A DNA stretch of 64,000 nucleotides from Acidovorax temperans (GTDB taxonomy: Bacteria; Pseudomonadota; Gammaproteobacteria; Burkholderiales; Burkholderiaceae_C): contig NZ_VFPV01000001.1 in the NCBI RefSeq assembly GCF_006716905.1, positions 425,501 to 489,500 of the forward strand, given 5' to 3'. The position numbers were made by a program, and so were the translations under genes. Each line of letters starts with the position of its first letter. Position 1 is the stretch's first letter. The notes beneath the pieces are model-generated. The model was not told where the DNA came from. It saw only the letters and a list, made by a program, of their open reading frames with translations, and made no database searches. Below are positions 1-9,230 of the stretch, in pieces.

Positions 1-123
1 GACCTTTCTGCTGAAAACGGTCTTTGACCGGCACTGGCCCGGCACCGATCCTGACGCCTGCGGCACGCCTTTGTGCCGCTCTTTCCATGAGGAATCAGCT
101 CAGGAGAAATCGGAGGCCAGGTC
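1..123 (+). other. Upstream of traG; no gene recognised
   Basis: A reading frame from base 2 is open through this stretch and closes about 55 bases inside traG. Its short product matches nothing I know, so it may be the tail of an upstream transfer gene or chance. The only functional signal I can support is a GGAGG ribosome-binding site at about 112-117, just before the traG ATG at 124. Confidence 0.3.
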
Positions 124-2121
124 ATGCAAGGGACGAACGTGCTGTTCGGTCAGATCGCCGTCGTATTCGGCATCGTGATCGCCGGCGTGTGGGGCGCCAC
201 ACAATGGACAGCAGCCGCCCTTGGCTATCAAGTACGCCTTGGCTCGCCCTGGTTCGACTTCCTTGGCACGTCGATCTACCACCCCTGGAAACTGTTTGAG
301 TGGTGGTTCTTCTTCGGGGCCTATGCACCGGAAGTATTCGACACCGGCGGCGCCATCGCCGGCGCCAGCGGCATGGTCGCCGTGGGCGTTGCCATCGCCA
401 TGTCGGTCTGGCGCTCGCGCCAAGCGCGCCTCGTCACCACCTACGGCTCTGCGCGCTGGGCTAACGGGCAAGACATTCGCAAGGCGGGCCTCACGCAACC
501 AGCCGGCGTGTTCCTCGGCCAGCACGATCACCAATACCTGCGGCATGAAGGCCCGGAACACGTCCTGACCTTCGCGCCTACGCGCTCGGGCAAGGGCGTG
601 GGCCTCGTGGTGCCGACGCTGCTTTCCTGGCCTGCATCCGCCGTCATCCACGACATCAAAGGCGAGAACTGGCAGATCACCGCAGGCTGGCGCTCGCGTT
701 TCTCGCATTGCCTGCTGTTCAACCCGACCGATGCGAAGTCGGCGGCCTACAACCCACTGCTGGAGGTACGGCGCGGCGCGCATGAGGTGCGCGACGTACA
801 GAACATCGCGGACATTCTGGTCGATCCCGAAGGCGCGCTGGAGAAGCGCAACCATTGGGAAAAGACTTCGCACGCGCTGCTGGTCGGTGCCATCCTGCAT
901 GTGCTCTACGCAGGCGAAGACAAGACGCTGCGCGGCGTCGCCAACTTCCTCTCCGACCCGGCCAGCCCGTTCGAGCTGACCTTGCACCGGATGATGACCA
1001 CGCCGCACCTCGGCGATGGCCAGCATCCGGTCGTCGCATCGGCGGCGCGTGAAGTCCTCAACAAGAGCGACAACGAACGCTCGGGCGTGCTTTCCACGGC
1101 CATGTCGTTCCTCGGCCTGTACCGCGATCCCACGGTGGCCGAAGTCACCTCGCGCTGCGACTGGCGCATCGCTGACCTGATCGCGGCCGAGCATCCGGTG
1201 TCGCTATATCTGGTGGTGCCGCCTTCGGACATTTCGCGGACGAAGCCGCTCATCCGCCTGATCCTCAACCAGATCGGCCGGCGCCTCACCGAATCGCTCG
1301 ATGGCTCCGACGGCATCGAGCGCCGCCACAAGCTGCTGCTGATGCTCGATGAGTTCCCGGCGCTGGGGCGTCTGGACTTCTTCGAGACGGCCTTGGCCTT
1401 CATGGCGGGCTACGGCATCCGCAGCTTCCTCATCGCGCAGTCGCTCAACCAGATCGACAAAGCCTACGGCCAGAACCATTCGATTCTGGACAACTGCCAC
1501 GTTCGGGTGACGTTCGCGACGAACGATGAACGCACGGCCAAACGCATTTCCGAGACGCTGGGCACCGCGACCGAGCTGCGCGCGCAGCGCAACTACGCGG
1601 GCCACCGGCTCGCGCCGTGGCTGGGCCACCTGATGGTGTCGCGCCAGGAAACCGCGCGCCCGCTGCTGACGCCGGGCGAAGTGATGCAGCTTCCGCCTGA
1701 CGAGGCCGTGGTGATGGTGTCCAGCGTGGCGCCGATCAAGGCGAAGAAGTTGCGCTACTACGCGGACGCCAATTTCAAGCGTCGCGTGCTGCCACCGCCC
1801 ACGCTGGCGGACGGGCAGTACGCCGACGCGCCGCCACTGCGCCCGGACGACTGGAGCGCGCTGGCGATTCCTGCTGTACCTGTCGCACTGGCCACCTCTC
1901 CCGTGGATGACATGGGCAGCGCCGATGACGACGGCCCGCGCCGTCAGCCCGAACTCTCCGAAACCGTCGCCTACGACCCTGAGCTGGCCGCGCCACTAGC
2001 CGACCTCGGGTTGCTCGATGACGACGACGCACCGCTTCCCCTCCCGCGCCAGCTCGATCCAGCCATGCAGCGCACGGCCCGGCTGGCTTCCCTCGACCCC
2101 AACGACGGAATCGAGCTATGA
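124..2121 (+). CDS. traG: TraG/VirD4-type coupling ATPase of conjugative transfer
   Basis: TraG-family proteins are inner-membrane ATPases that deliver the relaxase-DNA complex to the type IV secretion channel. The product has 665 residues. Membrane segments lie near residues 8-35 and 75-95. The Walker A motif APTRSGKGVG is at about 151-160 and Walker B LLLMLDEFPALG at about 404-415. The last 90 residues are acidic and proline-rich, typical of a variable tail. A GGAGG site before 124 supports this start. The stop overlaps the next start by 4 bases, so the gene is the first visible member of one tightly packed transfer operon. The arrangement traG-RHH-trbB is that of Tn4371-like ICEs. Confidence 0.95.
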   Translation: MQGTNVLFGQIAVVFGIVIAGVWGATQWTAAALGYQVRLGSPWFDFLGTSIYHPWKLFEWWFFFGAYAPEVFDTGGAIAGASGMVAVGVAIAMSVWRSRQARLVTTYGSARWANGQDIRKAGLTQPAGVFLGQHDHQYLRHEGPEHVLTFAPTRSGKGVGLVVPTLLSWPASAVIHDIKGENWQITAGWRSRFSHCLLFNPTDAKSAAYNPLLEVRRGAHEVRDVQNIADILVDPEGALEKRNHWEKTSHALLVGAILHVLYAGEDKTLRGVANFLSDPASPFELTLHRMMTTPHLGDGQHPVVASAAREVLNKSDNERSGVLSTAMSFLGLYRDPTVAEVTSRCDWRIADLIAAEHPVSLYLVVPPSDISRTKPLIRLILNQIGRRLTESLDGSDGIERRHKLLLMLDEFPALGRLDFFETALAFMAGYGIRSFLIAQSLNQIDKAYGQNHSILDNCHVRVTFATNDERTAKRISETLGTATELRAQRNYAGHRLAPWLGHLMVSRQETARPLLTPGEVMQLPPDEAVVMVSSVAPIKAKKLRYYADANFKRRVLPPPTLADGQYADAPPLRPDDWSALAIPAVPVALATSPVDDMGSADDDGPRRQPELSETVAYDPELAAPLADLGLLDDDDAPLPLPRQLDPAMQRTARLASLDPNDGIEL

Positions 2122-2582
2122 GCCAATACCGCCTGAATCTCTTTATCCAGCCTGAGCACGCCAAGCGCCTGGACGAACTGGCCGCCAAGAAGGGCGTATC
2201 CAAGTCGTCCATCGTCGCGGCGGCGCTCGCATCGTGGCTGTCGCCCGATGCTGCCGACCAGCGCGAGGCGGCCATTGCCAAGCGGCTTGATCGCCTGTCG
2301 CGCCAAGCCGAGCGCATGGAGCGCGACCAGAACATCGCCATCGAAACGCTGGCGCTGTTCATCCGCTACTACCTGACCGTGAGCACGCCGGTTCCCGAGG
2401 CGCACCAAGACGCGGCACGCGCGCAGGGCAAAGCGCGCTTCGAGCAGTTCACCGAGCAGCTTGGCCGCCACCTGCTGCGGGGCCGCAGCCTGGTGCGCGA
2501 CGTGGTGGAGGAACTGCATCCCGACCCGATGCGGATGGAAGACGCGGCGGCAGCCGCGCAAGCGCAGGAGCGTGCATCATGA
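2118..2582 (+). CDS. Ribbon-helix-helix (CopG-like) protein between traG and trbB
   Basis: A 154-residue protein whose first 45 residues (YRLNLFIQPEHAKRLDELAA, then KGVSKSSIVAAAL) fit a ribbon-helix-helix DNA-binding fold: a short beta strand followed by two helices. The rest is predicted helical and charged. It overlaps traG and trbB by 4 bases on either side (ATGA junctions), so it is translationally coupled to both. RHH proteins commonly act as repressors of transfer operons or as relaxosome accessory factors. Which role applies here cannot be read from the sequence. Confidence 0.8.
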   Translation: MSQYRLNLFIQPEHAKRLDELAAKKGVSKSSIVAAALASWLSPDAADQREAAIAKRLDRLSRQAERMERDQNIAIETLALFIRYYLTVSTPVPEAHQDAARAQGKARFEQFTEQLGRHLLRGRSLVRDVVEELHPDPMRMEDAAAAAQAQERAS

Positions 2583-3631
2583 GCGCCGTTCCGCAGTCCA
2601 TGAGTGCCACGTCGCTCGACCGCCGCATCCAGATGCTGCGCACGGCGATGGGGCCGCTGATCGCCGCCGCGCTCGAAGACCCAGACGTGGTGGAGGTGAT
2701 GCTGAATCCTGATCGCACCCTTTGGGTGGATCGGCTTTCCAGTGGACGCGCGCCGATGGGCGTGGAACTGCCCGAGGCGGACGGCGAGCGAATCATCCGC
2801 CTGGTCGCGGCCCACATTGGCGCAGAAGTCCATCGCGGCCAGCCGCTGCTGTCCGCCGAGTTGCCCGAAACGGGCGAACGCTTCGAGGGCATCTTGCCGC
2901 CGGCAGCGCCGGGGCCGGCCTTCGCGCTGCGCAAGCGCGCCATCGGGGTGATTCCGCTGGAGCGGTACGTCATCGACGGGATGATGACCAGCGCGCAAGC
3001 GGGCTTTCTCGTTCGCGCCGTGCGCGAGCGGCAGAACGTGCTGATCGCCGGCGCCACCAGCAGCGGCAAGACCACGCTCGCCAATGCTTTGCTCGCCGAA
3101 ATCGCCGCCACCGGCGACCGCGTGCTGGTGCTCGAAGACACGGTGGAGCTGCAATGCACGGTCCGCGACCACGTTCCTCTGCGCACCCGCGCAGGCGTGG
3201 TGTCGATGACCGAGCTGGTGCGCTCGTCCATGCGCCTGCGGCCTGATCGCGTCGTCGTTGGCGAAGTGCGCGGCGCCGAGGCACTGGATCTCATCAAGGT
3301 GTGGGGCACAGGCCATCCGGGCGGCATCGCCACGATCCATGCCGGCTCCGCGCTCGGCGCTCTGCTGCGCCTGGAGCAACTGATTCTCGAAGTGGCGGTG
3401 AACCCGCCCCGTGCGCTGATCGCCGAGGCGGTCAACGTAGTGATTCACATCGCCGGGCGCGGGCGCAAACGCCGCATCGAGAACATCGCCCGCGTCGTCG
3501 GCTTCGACGGCGTGGGCTACCAACTGGCGGATGCACTGGAAACGCCGTTTCCGGAGCTGCCGCCACTTCCCGATGCCGCACCCGCTGCGGCGACTTCCCC
3601 ATCCCCTGACTCACTTGGAGAACTGCCATGA
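2579..3631 (+). CDS. trbB: TrbB, hexameric secretion ATPase of the mating apparatus (VirB11 type)
   Basis: VirB11-family ATPases form hexameric rings on the cytoplasmic face and power pilus assembly and DNA transfer. This product has 350 residues. The Walker A motif GATSSGKTTLAN lies at about 158-169, followed by an Asp box (VLEDTVELQ) and the His-box region GTGHPGGIATIHA typical of the family. The start overlaps the RHH gene stop and the stop overlaps trbC. The length and motif order match TrbB of RP4 and Tn4371-like elements. Confidence 0.95.
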   Translation: MSAVPQSMSATSLDRRIQMLRTAMGPLIAAALEDPDVVEVMLNPDRTLWVDRLSSGRAPMGVELPEADGERIIRLVAAHIGAEVHRGQPLLSAELPETGERFEGILPPAAPGPAFALRKRAIGVIPLERYVIDGMMTSAQAGFLVRAVRERQNVLIAGATSSGKTTLANALLAEIAATGDRVLVLEDTVELQCTVRDHVPLRTRAGVVSMTELVRSSMRLRPDRVVVGEVRGAEALDLIKVWGTGHPGGIATIHAGSALGALLRLEQLILEVAVNPPRALIAEAVNVVIHIAGRGRKRRIENIARVVGFDGVGYQLADALETPFPELPPLPDAAPAAATSPSPDSLGELP

Positions 3632-4011
3632 CGCAGATGACCATTCCTGCTTTCCGTATTTCTGCAAATCCGGCTTTGCGTCTTGCGCGGCTGCGCTGCC
3701 TGGCCCGCCCTGCGGGGCAAGGGCTGCTGCTGGCCGCGCTACTGCTGTTCCTGGCCGGAACCGCGCAGGCCGCCGGTTCCTCGATGCCGTGGGAAGGCCC
3801 GCTGCAATCCATCCTCGAATCCATCCAGGGGCCGGTGGCGCGCATCGTCGCGGTCATCATCATCATCGCCACGGGCCTCGCGCTCGCCTTCGGCGACACG
3901 TCCGGCGGCTTCCGCAAGCTGATCCAGATCGTCTTCGGTCTGTCCATCGCCTTCGCAGCTTCGAGCTTCTTCCTGTCGTTCTTCAGCTTCTCCGGCGGGG
4001 CCGTCGTATGA
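3628..4011 (+). CDS. trbC: TrbC, pilin subunit precursor (VirB2 type)
   Basis: A small 127-residue protein with a long N-terminal signal region, including the hydrophobic run LLLAALLLFLAGTAQAAG around residues 30-48, and two further membrane segments (IVAVIIIIATGLALAF and IVFGLSIAFAASSFFLSFF). This is the layout of TrbC/VirB2 propilins, which are cleaved and, in the RP4 type, cyclised to form the conjugative pilus. The gene overlaps trbB by 4 bases and trbD by 4 bases. The position between trbB and trbD is diagnostic. Confidence 0.92.
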   Translation: MTQMTIPAFRISANPALRLARLRCLARPAGQGLLLAALLLFLAGTAQAAGSSMPWEGPLQSILESIQGPVARIVAVIIIIATGLALAFGDTSGGFRKLIQIVFGLSIAFAASSFFLSFFSFSGGAVV

Positions 4012-4280
4012 GTGCCCCGGACACCTTCGCGGACGGCTTCGAGGTGCCGCTGCATCGCTCGCTGACCGAGCCGATTCTGCTTGGCGGTGCGCCGCGCACC
4101 GTTGCGATCGCCAACGGCACGCTGGCCGCCGCTGTCGGCCTGGGCCTGCAACTGTGGATTCCGGGCGTGGTGCTCTGGGTTGTCGGCCATTCGCTGGCGG
4201 TATGGGGCGCGCGCGTCGATCCGCAGTTCATGCAGGTCTTCGCCCGGCACATCAAGCACCGCCCGCTGCTGGACGTGTGA
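4008..4280 (+). CDS. trbD: TrbD, small inner-membrane mating-pair protein (VirB3 type)
   Basis: The 90-residue product begins MSAPDTFADGFEVPLHRSL and holds two adjacent hydrophobic helices around residues 30-65. The family motif is the N-terminal stretch VPLHRSLTEPILLGGAPR. The start at 4008 overlaps the trbC stop; longer upstream starts in the same frame would run through trbB and trbC and are not credible. TrbD/VirB3 proteins sit in the inner membrane and work with the VirB4-type ATPase encoded next. Confidence 0.9.
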   Translation: MSAPDTFADGFEVPLHRSLTEPILLGGAPRTVAIANGTLAAAVGLGLQLWIPGVVLWVVGHSLAVWGARVDPQFMQVFARHIKHRPLLDV

Positions 4281-4295
4281 GGGGAGGACGCCGCG

Positions 4296-6755
4296 ATGCT
4301 GAACCTCGCCGAATACCGCCAGCGCCCGGCCTTGCTTGCCGACTGGCTGCCCTGGGCCGGGCTGATCGCACCGGGCGTCGTCTTGAACAAGGACGGCAGT
4401 TTCCAGCGCACGGCCCGGTTTCGCGGGCCTGACCTCGACAGCGCGACGCAAGGCGAGTTGATCGCCACGTCGGCGCGCTTGAACAACGCGCTGCGTCGCA
4501 TGGGATCGGGCTGGGCGCTGTTCATCGAGGCCGAGCGCCGCGCCGCCGCCGACTATCCGCGCTCGGAGTTTCCCGAGCCGCTTTCGTGGCTGGTGGAGGA
4601 AGAACGCCGGGCCGCCTTCGAGGAATCGGGCAATCACTTCGAGAGCGGCTATCACCTGACGCTCGTGTACCTGCCACCCGAGGAATCGCACGCCCGCGCG
4701 GCGGGGATGCTGTACGAGAACCGGCCTACCGACGGCGTGGACTGGCGCGAGCGGCTGCAAGCTTTCGCCGCAGAAACGGATCGCATCTTTGACCTGCTCG
4801 ACGGCGTGATGCCGGAAATCGCCTGGCTGGATGACAGCCAGACGCTGACCTACCTGCACGCCACCATTTCGACGCGGCGCTACCGCGTCGGCGTGCCCGA
4901 AGTGCCGTTCCACATCGACGCGCTGCTGACCGACTCCGCACTCGTCGGCGGCCTGGCGCCCATGCTGGGCGACCAGAACCTGCGCGTGGTGTCGGTGCGG
5001 GGCTTCCCGACCTCGACCTGGCCGGGGATTCTGGACGACCTCAACCGCCTCGACTTTGCCTACCGCTGGAGTACGCGCTTTCTCTGCCTGGACAAAGCCG
5101 AGGCGGAAAAGGAACTCGCCCGCCTGCGCCGGCAGTGGTTCGCCAAGCGCAAGAACGTCATCGCTCTGCTGCGCGAAACGATCTTCCAGCAGGAAAGCCC
5201 GCTGGTGGATACCGACGCCAACAACAAGGCGGCTGACGCCGACGCCGCCTTGCAGGAGTTGGGCAGCGACCAAGTTGCCTTCGGCTACCTGACGGCGACT
5301 GTCGCCGTCATGGACGCGGACGCCGCCGTGGCCGACGAGAAGCTGCGCATGGTGGAGCGCGTCATCCAGGGCCGGGGCTTCGTCACCATCCCCGAAACGC
5401 TCAACGCCGTGGATGCGTGGCTGTCGTCCATTCCGGGCAACGCCTACGCCAACGTGCGCCAGCCCATCGTCTCGACGCTGAACCTGGCGCACATGATGCC
5501 GGTGTCGGCGGTATGGGCCGGCCCGGAGAAGAACGACCATCTCGACGGCCCGCCGCTGATCGTCACGCGCACCGATGGCGCGACGCCGTTTCGCCTCGTG
5601 ACGCATATCGGCGACGTGGGCCACACGCTGGTCGCAGGCCCGACCGGCATGGGCAAGTCGGTCTTGCTCGCCACGCTGGCGATGCAGTTCCGCCGCTATC
5701 GCGGCTCGCGCATCTACGCGTTTGACATGGGCCGCTCGATGCGGGCCACCATCCTCGGCCTGGGCGGCGAGCACTACGACCTCGGGACGGATGGCGAAAT
5801 CGCCTTCCAGCCCTTGGCACGCATCGACCGCGAAGGCTACCGCACCTGGGCGGCAGAATGGATCGAAGGCCGCTTGCTGCATGAGGGCGTGGCGGTCGGC
5901 CCCGACGAGAAGGCGGCTATCTGGTCGGCGCTGGGAAGTCTCGCCGGTGCGCCGGTGGAGCAGCGCACGATGACGGGACTTTCCGTGCTGCTGCAATCGA
6001 ACACGCTGCGGCAGGCGTTGTCGCCCTATGTGCTGGGTGGCGCGCACGGCAAGCTGCTAGATGCCGACCATGACCGCCTCGGCATGGCCGACGTGCAGTG
6101 CTTCGAGATGGAGGAGCTGATGCACAGCAAGGCCGCCGTCATGGCCGTGCTGCATTACCTCTTTGCGCGTTTCGATGAACGCTTCGACGGGGCGCCCACG
6201 CTGCTGATCCTCGATGAAGCGTGGCTGTTCCTCGATGACCCGGTGTTTGCCGCGCGCATCCGCCAGTGGCTCAAGACGTTGCGCAAGAAGAACGTCTCGG
6301 TGATCTTCGCCACGCAGAGCCTCGCCGACATCAAGGATTCGAGCATCGCGCCCGCGATCATCGAGAGCTGCGCAAGCCGCATCTTCCTGCCGAACCCGCA
6401 GGCCACCGAGCCGCAGATTCGCACGATCTACGAGGGCTTCGGCCTCAACAGGCGGCAGATCGAAATCGTTGCCACCGCGCAGCCCAAGCGCGACTACTAC
6501 TACCAATCCCGTCTCGGAAACCGTCTGTTCGACCTCGACCTGGGGCCGACGGCGCTCGCCTTCGCAGGCGCGTCCACGCCGCAAGACCAGCGCGACATAG
6601 ACCGCGTGCTGCTGGATGTCGGCGTGCCCAGCTTCGCTGGCGCCTGGCTGCGCCATCGCGGCCTCGATTGGGCGGCCGACCTGCTGCTCTCGTTCCCCGG
6701 CCTCGCGCCGGGTTTCCTCCGTACCGCTGACCACCTATTGGAGAACCAGCCATGA
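4296..6755 (+). CDS. trbE: TrbE, large transfer ATPase (VirB4 type)
   Basis: VirB4-family ATPases energise assembly of the type IV secretion channel and pilus. This 819-residue protein has an N-terminal CagE/TrbE domain and a C-terminal ATPase domain. Walker A GPTGMGKSVL lies near residue 448 and Walker B LLILDEAWLFLDD near residue 635, followed by the ATQSLADI motif. A 15-base gap after trbD holds the ribosome-binding site GGGGAGG. The stop overlaps trbJ by 4 bases. Length and motif positions are normal for the family. Confidence 0.95.
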   Translation: MLNLAEYRQRPALLADWLPWAGLIAPGVVLNKDGSFQRTARFRGPDLDSATQGELIATSARLNNALRRMGSGWALFIEAERRAAADYPRSEFPEPLSWLVEEERRAAFEESGNHFESGYHLTLVYLPPEESHARAAGMLYENRPTDGVDWRERLQAFAAETDRIFDLLDGVMPEIAWLDDSQTLTYLHATISTRRYRVGVPEVPFHIDALLTDSALVGGLAPMLGDQNLRVVSVRGFPTSTWPGILDDLNRLDFAYRWSTRFLCLDKAEAEKELARLRRQWFAKRKNVIALLRETIFQQESPLVDTDANNKAADADAALQELGSDQVAFGYLTATVAVMDADAAVADEKLRMVERVIQGRGFVTIPETLNAVDAWLSSIPGNAYANVRQPIVSTLNLAHMMPVSAVWAGPEKNDHLDGPPLIVTRTDGATPFRLVTHIGDVGHTLVAGPTGMGKSVLLATLAMQFRRYRGSRIYAFDMGRSMRATILGLGGEHYDLGTDGEIAFQPLARIDREGYRTWAAEWIEGRLLHEGVAVGPDEKAAIWSALGSLAGAPVEQRTMTGLSVLLQSNTLRQALSPYVLGGAHGKLLDADHDRLGMADVQCFEMEELMHSKAAVMAVLHYLFARFDERFDGAPTLLILDEAWLFLDDPVFAARIRQWLKTLRKKNVSVIFATQSLADIKDSSIAPAIIESCASRIFLPNPQATEPQIRTIYEGFGLNRRQIEIVATAQPKRDYYYQSRLGNRLFDLDLGPTALAFAGASTPQDQRDIDRVLLDVGVPSFAGAWLRHRGLDWAADLLLSFPGLAPGFLRTADHLLENQP

Positions 6756-7492
6756 AGATCCGTGCGCTTTCCATTTCGCTTGCTGCCGCACTGTCGCTGA
6801 CGACATTGACGCCTTCACCAGCATTGGCCTGGCGCATCGTCTTTGATCCGACCAACTATGTGCAAAACACGCTGACCGCGATCCGCACGCTGGAGCAGAT
6901 CAACAACCAGATTCGTCAGCTCCAAAACGAAGCGCAGATGCTGATGAACCAGGCGCGCAACCTCGCCAGCCTGCCGTCCAGCGTGGTGAACCAGTTGCGC
7001 GCCAACCTGGCGACGACCGAGCGGCTGATCGCCCAGGCCAGAGGCTTGGCCTACGACGTGACGAATCTGGATCGGGAGTTCGCACGTCTGTATCCCGAGC
7101 AATACGCCACCACCGTCAGCGGCGACCAGATGTACCGTGACGCGCAGGAGCGTTGGCGGAACACGCTCAACGGCTTGCAGACCACGATGCAGATGCAGGC
7201 GCAGGTGTCGCAGAACCTGGGCGAAGACGAAAGCGTGCTGGCCGATCTTGTCGGAAAGAGCCAGTCAGCCCAAGGCGCGCTCCAAGCCATGCAGGCCATG
7301 AACCAGTTGCTGGCCTTGCAGGCCAAGCAGTCGATCCAAGCGCAGCGGCTTCAGATCACGCAAGACCGGGCGGCCTCGCTGGAGCTGGCGCGGCAGGCGG
7401 CGGCCACGGAGCGCGCCCGCGAGGTGCGGCGACGCTTCCTGGGTGACGGCACGCCATACACGCCGCAGTCCGTGAATTTCTACGGCAACTGA
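6752..7492 (+). CDS. trbJ: TrbJ, periplasmic mating-pair formation protein (VirB5 type)
   Basis: A 246-residue exported protein. The first 26 residues are a signal peptide ending PALA before WRIVFDPTN. The mature part is largely coiled-coil and rich in Gln and Asn (EQINNQIRQLQNEAQMLMNQARN), as in TrbJ/VirB5 proteins, which are minor pilus components thought to contact recipients. The gene is coupled to trbE (4-base overlap) and is followed after 11 bases by the small lipoprotein gene. Confidence 0.92.
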   Translation: MKIRALSISLAAALSLTTLTPSPALAWRIVFDPTNYVQNTLTAIRTLEQINNQIRQLQNEAQMLMNQARNLASLPSSVVNQLRANLATTERLIAQARGLAYDVTNLDREFARLYPEQYATTVSGDQMYRDAQERWRNTLNGLQTTMQMQAQVSQNLGEDESVLADLVGKSQSAQGALQAMQAMNQLLALQAKQSIQAQRLQITQDRAASLELARQAAATERAREVRRRFLGDGTPYTPQSVNFYGN

Positions 7493-7503
7493 CGGAGGCC
7501 GCC

Positions 7504-7836
7504 ATGCGATGCGTCCTCGTCCTGTGTACCGCGCTGCTGGCCGCTTGCGGCGAGCAGCCGGTCGGCCACCTTGCAGATGCCCTGGCCGCCGATCCAGTGC
7601 GGCTCAAGGCGTTGCGCGAGCAATGCACGGCCCATCCACGACAGGTCATGCAGGCCACGGGCGAGGACGCTTGCCGCGCCGCCGCCGAAGCCTTCCGGCA
7701 GCGCTTCTTCTCCGGCCAGGCTCGGCCGGATGAATACCAGACGCTGGCCGACTTGCCGCCGATCCCGCCGAGCTTCGAGGAGCCGGCCGATGGCGTGGCG
7801 CCCGCAATGCCACCCGAACCGGAGGACACGCCATGA
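7504..7836 (+). CDS. trbK: TrbK-like small lipoprotein (candidate entry exclusion)
   Basis: A 110-residue product with a short signal sequence and the lipobox LLAAC, so Cys15 should become the lipidated N-terminus. The mature domain contains two more cysteines. Between trbJ and trbL the RP4 system encodes TrbK, the entry-exclusion lipoprotein that blocks transfer into cells already carrying the element. Position and lipobox support the assignment, but TrbK sequences diverge strongly, so the function is inferred from context. The stop overlaps trbL. Confidence 0.7.
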   Translation: MRCVLVLCTALLAACGEQPVGHLADALAADPVRLKALREQCTAHPRQVMQATGEDACRAAAEAFRQRFFSGQARPDEYQTLADLPPIPPSFEEPADGVAPAMPPEPEDTP

Positions 7837-9218
7837 ATGACGTGACCATCATCGACCAATTCCTCAACACTTTTGCCGCTTATATCGACTCGGGTTTCGG
7901 GCTGCTGCGGGGCGAAGTGGCGTTCCTCACTGCCACGCTGATCGTCATCGACATGACGATCGCCGGGCTGTATTGGGCCATGAGCCATGCCACCGGCCAG
8001 GGCGAGGACGTGATCGCCAAGCTGCTGCGCAAGGTGCTCTACGTCGGCGCCTTCGCCTACATCATCAACAACTTCAACTGGCTGGCGAGCATCGTCTTCC
8101 GCTCGTTCGCGGGATTGGGCATCACCGCCACCGGCTCGGCCATCACGATGGAGAACTTCTTGCAGCCGGGCCGGCTGGCGAAAACCGGCATTGACGCCGG
8201 TGCGCCGATCCTGGAGCAAATCGGCGAGATGGCGGGCTTTCCCGAAGTGTTCGTGAACCTCGACCCCATCGTGGTGATGTTCCTCGCGTGGCTGGTCGTG
8301 GTCTTGTGCTTCTTCGTGCTGGCGATTCAACTGTTCATCACGCTGATCGAGTTCAAGCTGACCACGCTCGCGGGCTTCGTGCTGGTGCCGTTCGCGCTCT
8401 GGAACAAGACTTCGTTCCTGGCCGAAAAGGTCTTGGGCAATGTGGTGGCCTCCGGTGTCAAGGTGCTGGTACTGGCCGTGATCGTCGGTATCGGCTCGGG
8501 CTTGTTCGCTCAGTTCCAAGTCCATCCCGCCGAGCCATCTATTGACCACGCGCTGGTCATCATGCTGGCCTCGCTCACCTTGCTGGCGCTCGGGATCTTC
8601 GGCCCCGGCATCGCCACGGGCCTCGTCTCCGGTGCGCCACAGCTCGGCGCTGGCGCAATGGCCGGTGCTGCTGTCGGCGCTGCCGGCACGGCCGTCGCCA
8701 TCGGCGCCGCCGCGACGGGCGTGGGTGGCGCCGTGGCTGCTGGTGCGCGCATGGCCCCGGCTGCCGCCAAGCTGGCCGGTAGCGGTGCGCGCGCCGCCAC
8801 GTCGGCGGCCAGCAGTGCGAAGTCGGCGTTCCAGGCCGGTTCCGCCGCCGCTGGCGGCGGCGCAAAGGGCGCGATGGCGGGCCTGGGCAACGTCGCCAAG
8901 ACCGGCGCGCAGGCAGCCGGGCGAGGCGCTGCATCCCGCGCTTCCGCTGCCGGGCAGCGAATGGCCGCTCCCTTCCGCGCTGGCTGGAATGGCGCTGCTG
9001 CCGCTGGCGGCGCGGGTGCGGCATCCGGTCAGGGTGCCGCAGGCGAGGCCGCATCCGGCGCCGCTACGGCGCAGACACAGGAACAGCCCGCTTGGGCCAA
9101 GCGCCTGCATCGCCGCCAGCAACTCACCCATGCCGCGACCACCACCGCCCACGCACTGCGCGGTGGCGATGGCGGCGGCTCCGGCCAGGGGCCGAGCCTG
9201 CGCGATTCCGATTCATAA
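7833..9218 (+). CDS. trbL: TrbL, polytopic inner-membrane channel protein (VirB6 type)
   Basis: The first 270 or so residues of this 461-residue protein hold about six hydrophobic segments, including AFLTATLIVIDMTIAGLYWA and FLAWLVVVLCFFVLAIQLFI. The C-terminal 190 residues form a low-complexity Ala/Gly-rich tail. This is the usual TrbL/VirB6 architecture, an inner-membrane part of the DNA translocation path. The start overlaps the trbK-like gene and trbF follows after 12 bases. Confidence 0.92.
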   Translation: MNDVTIIDQFLNTFAAYIDSGFGLLRGEVAFLTATLIVIDMTIAGLYWAMSHATGQGEDVIAKLLRKVLYVGAFAYIINNFNWLASIVFRSFAGLGITATGSAITMENFLQPGRLAKTGIDAGAPILEQIGEMAGFPEVFVNLDPIVVMFLAWLVVVLCFFVLAIQLFITLIEFKLTTLAGFVLVPFALWNKTSFLAEKVLGNVVASGVKVLVLAVIVGIGSGLFAQFQVHPAEPSIDHALVIMLASLTLLALGIFGPGIATGLVSGAPQLGAGAMAGAAVGAAGTAVAIGAAATGVGGAVAAGARMAPAAAKLAGSGARAATSAASSAKSAFQAGSAAAGGGAKGAMAGLGNVAKTGAQAAGRGAASRASAAGQRMAAPFRAGWNGAAAAGGAGAASGQGAAGEAASGAATAQTQEQPAWAKRLHRRQQLTHAATTTAHALRGGDGGGSGQGPSLRDSDS

Positions 9219-9230
9219 GGAGAACTGACC

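Noticed and set aside
100-1194. Long open frame of 364 codons on the minus strand opposite traG
   Set aside because: High-GC DNA gives long shadow frames; the + strand product has clear TraG motifs and the minus frame has no domain features.
3432-6047. 871-codon open frame opposite trbC-trbE
   Set aside because: The composition is His/Arg/Gln-rich with no motifs, and the + strand encodes well-defined Trb proteins with overlapping starts.
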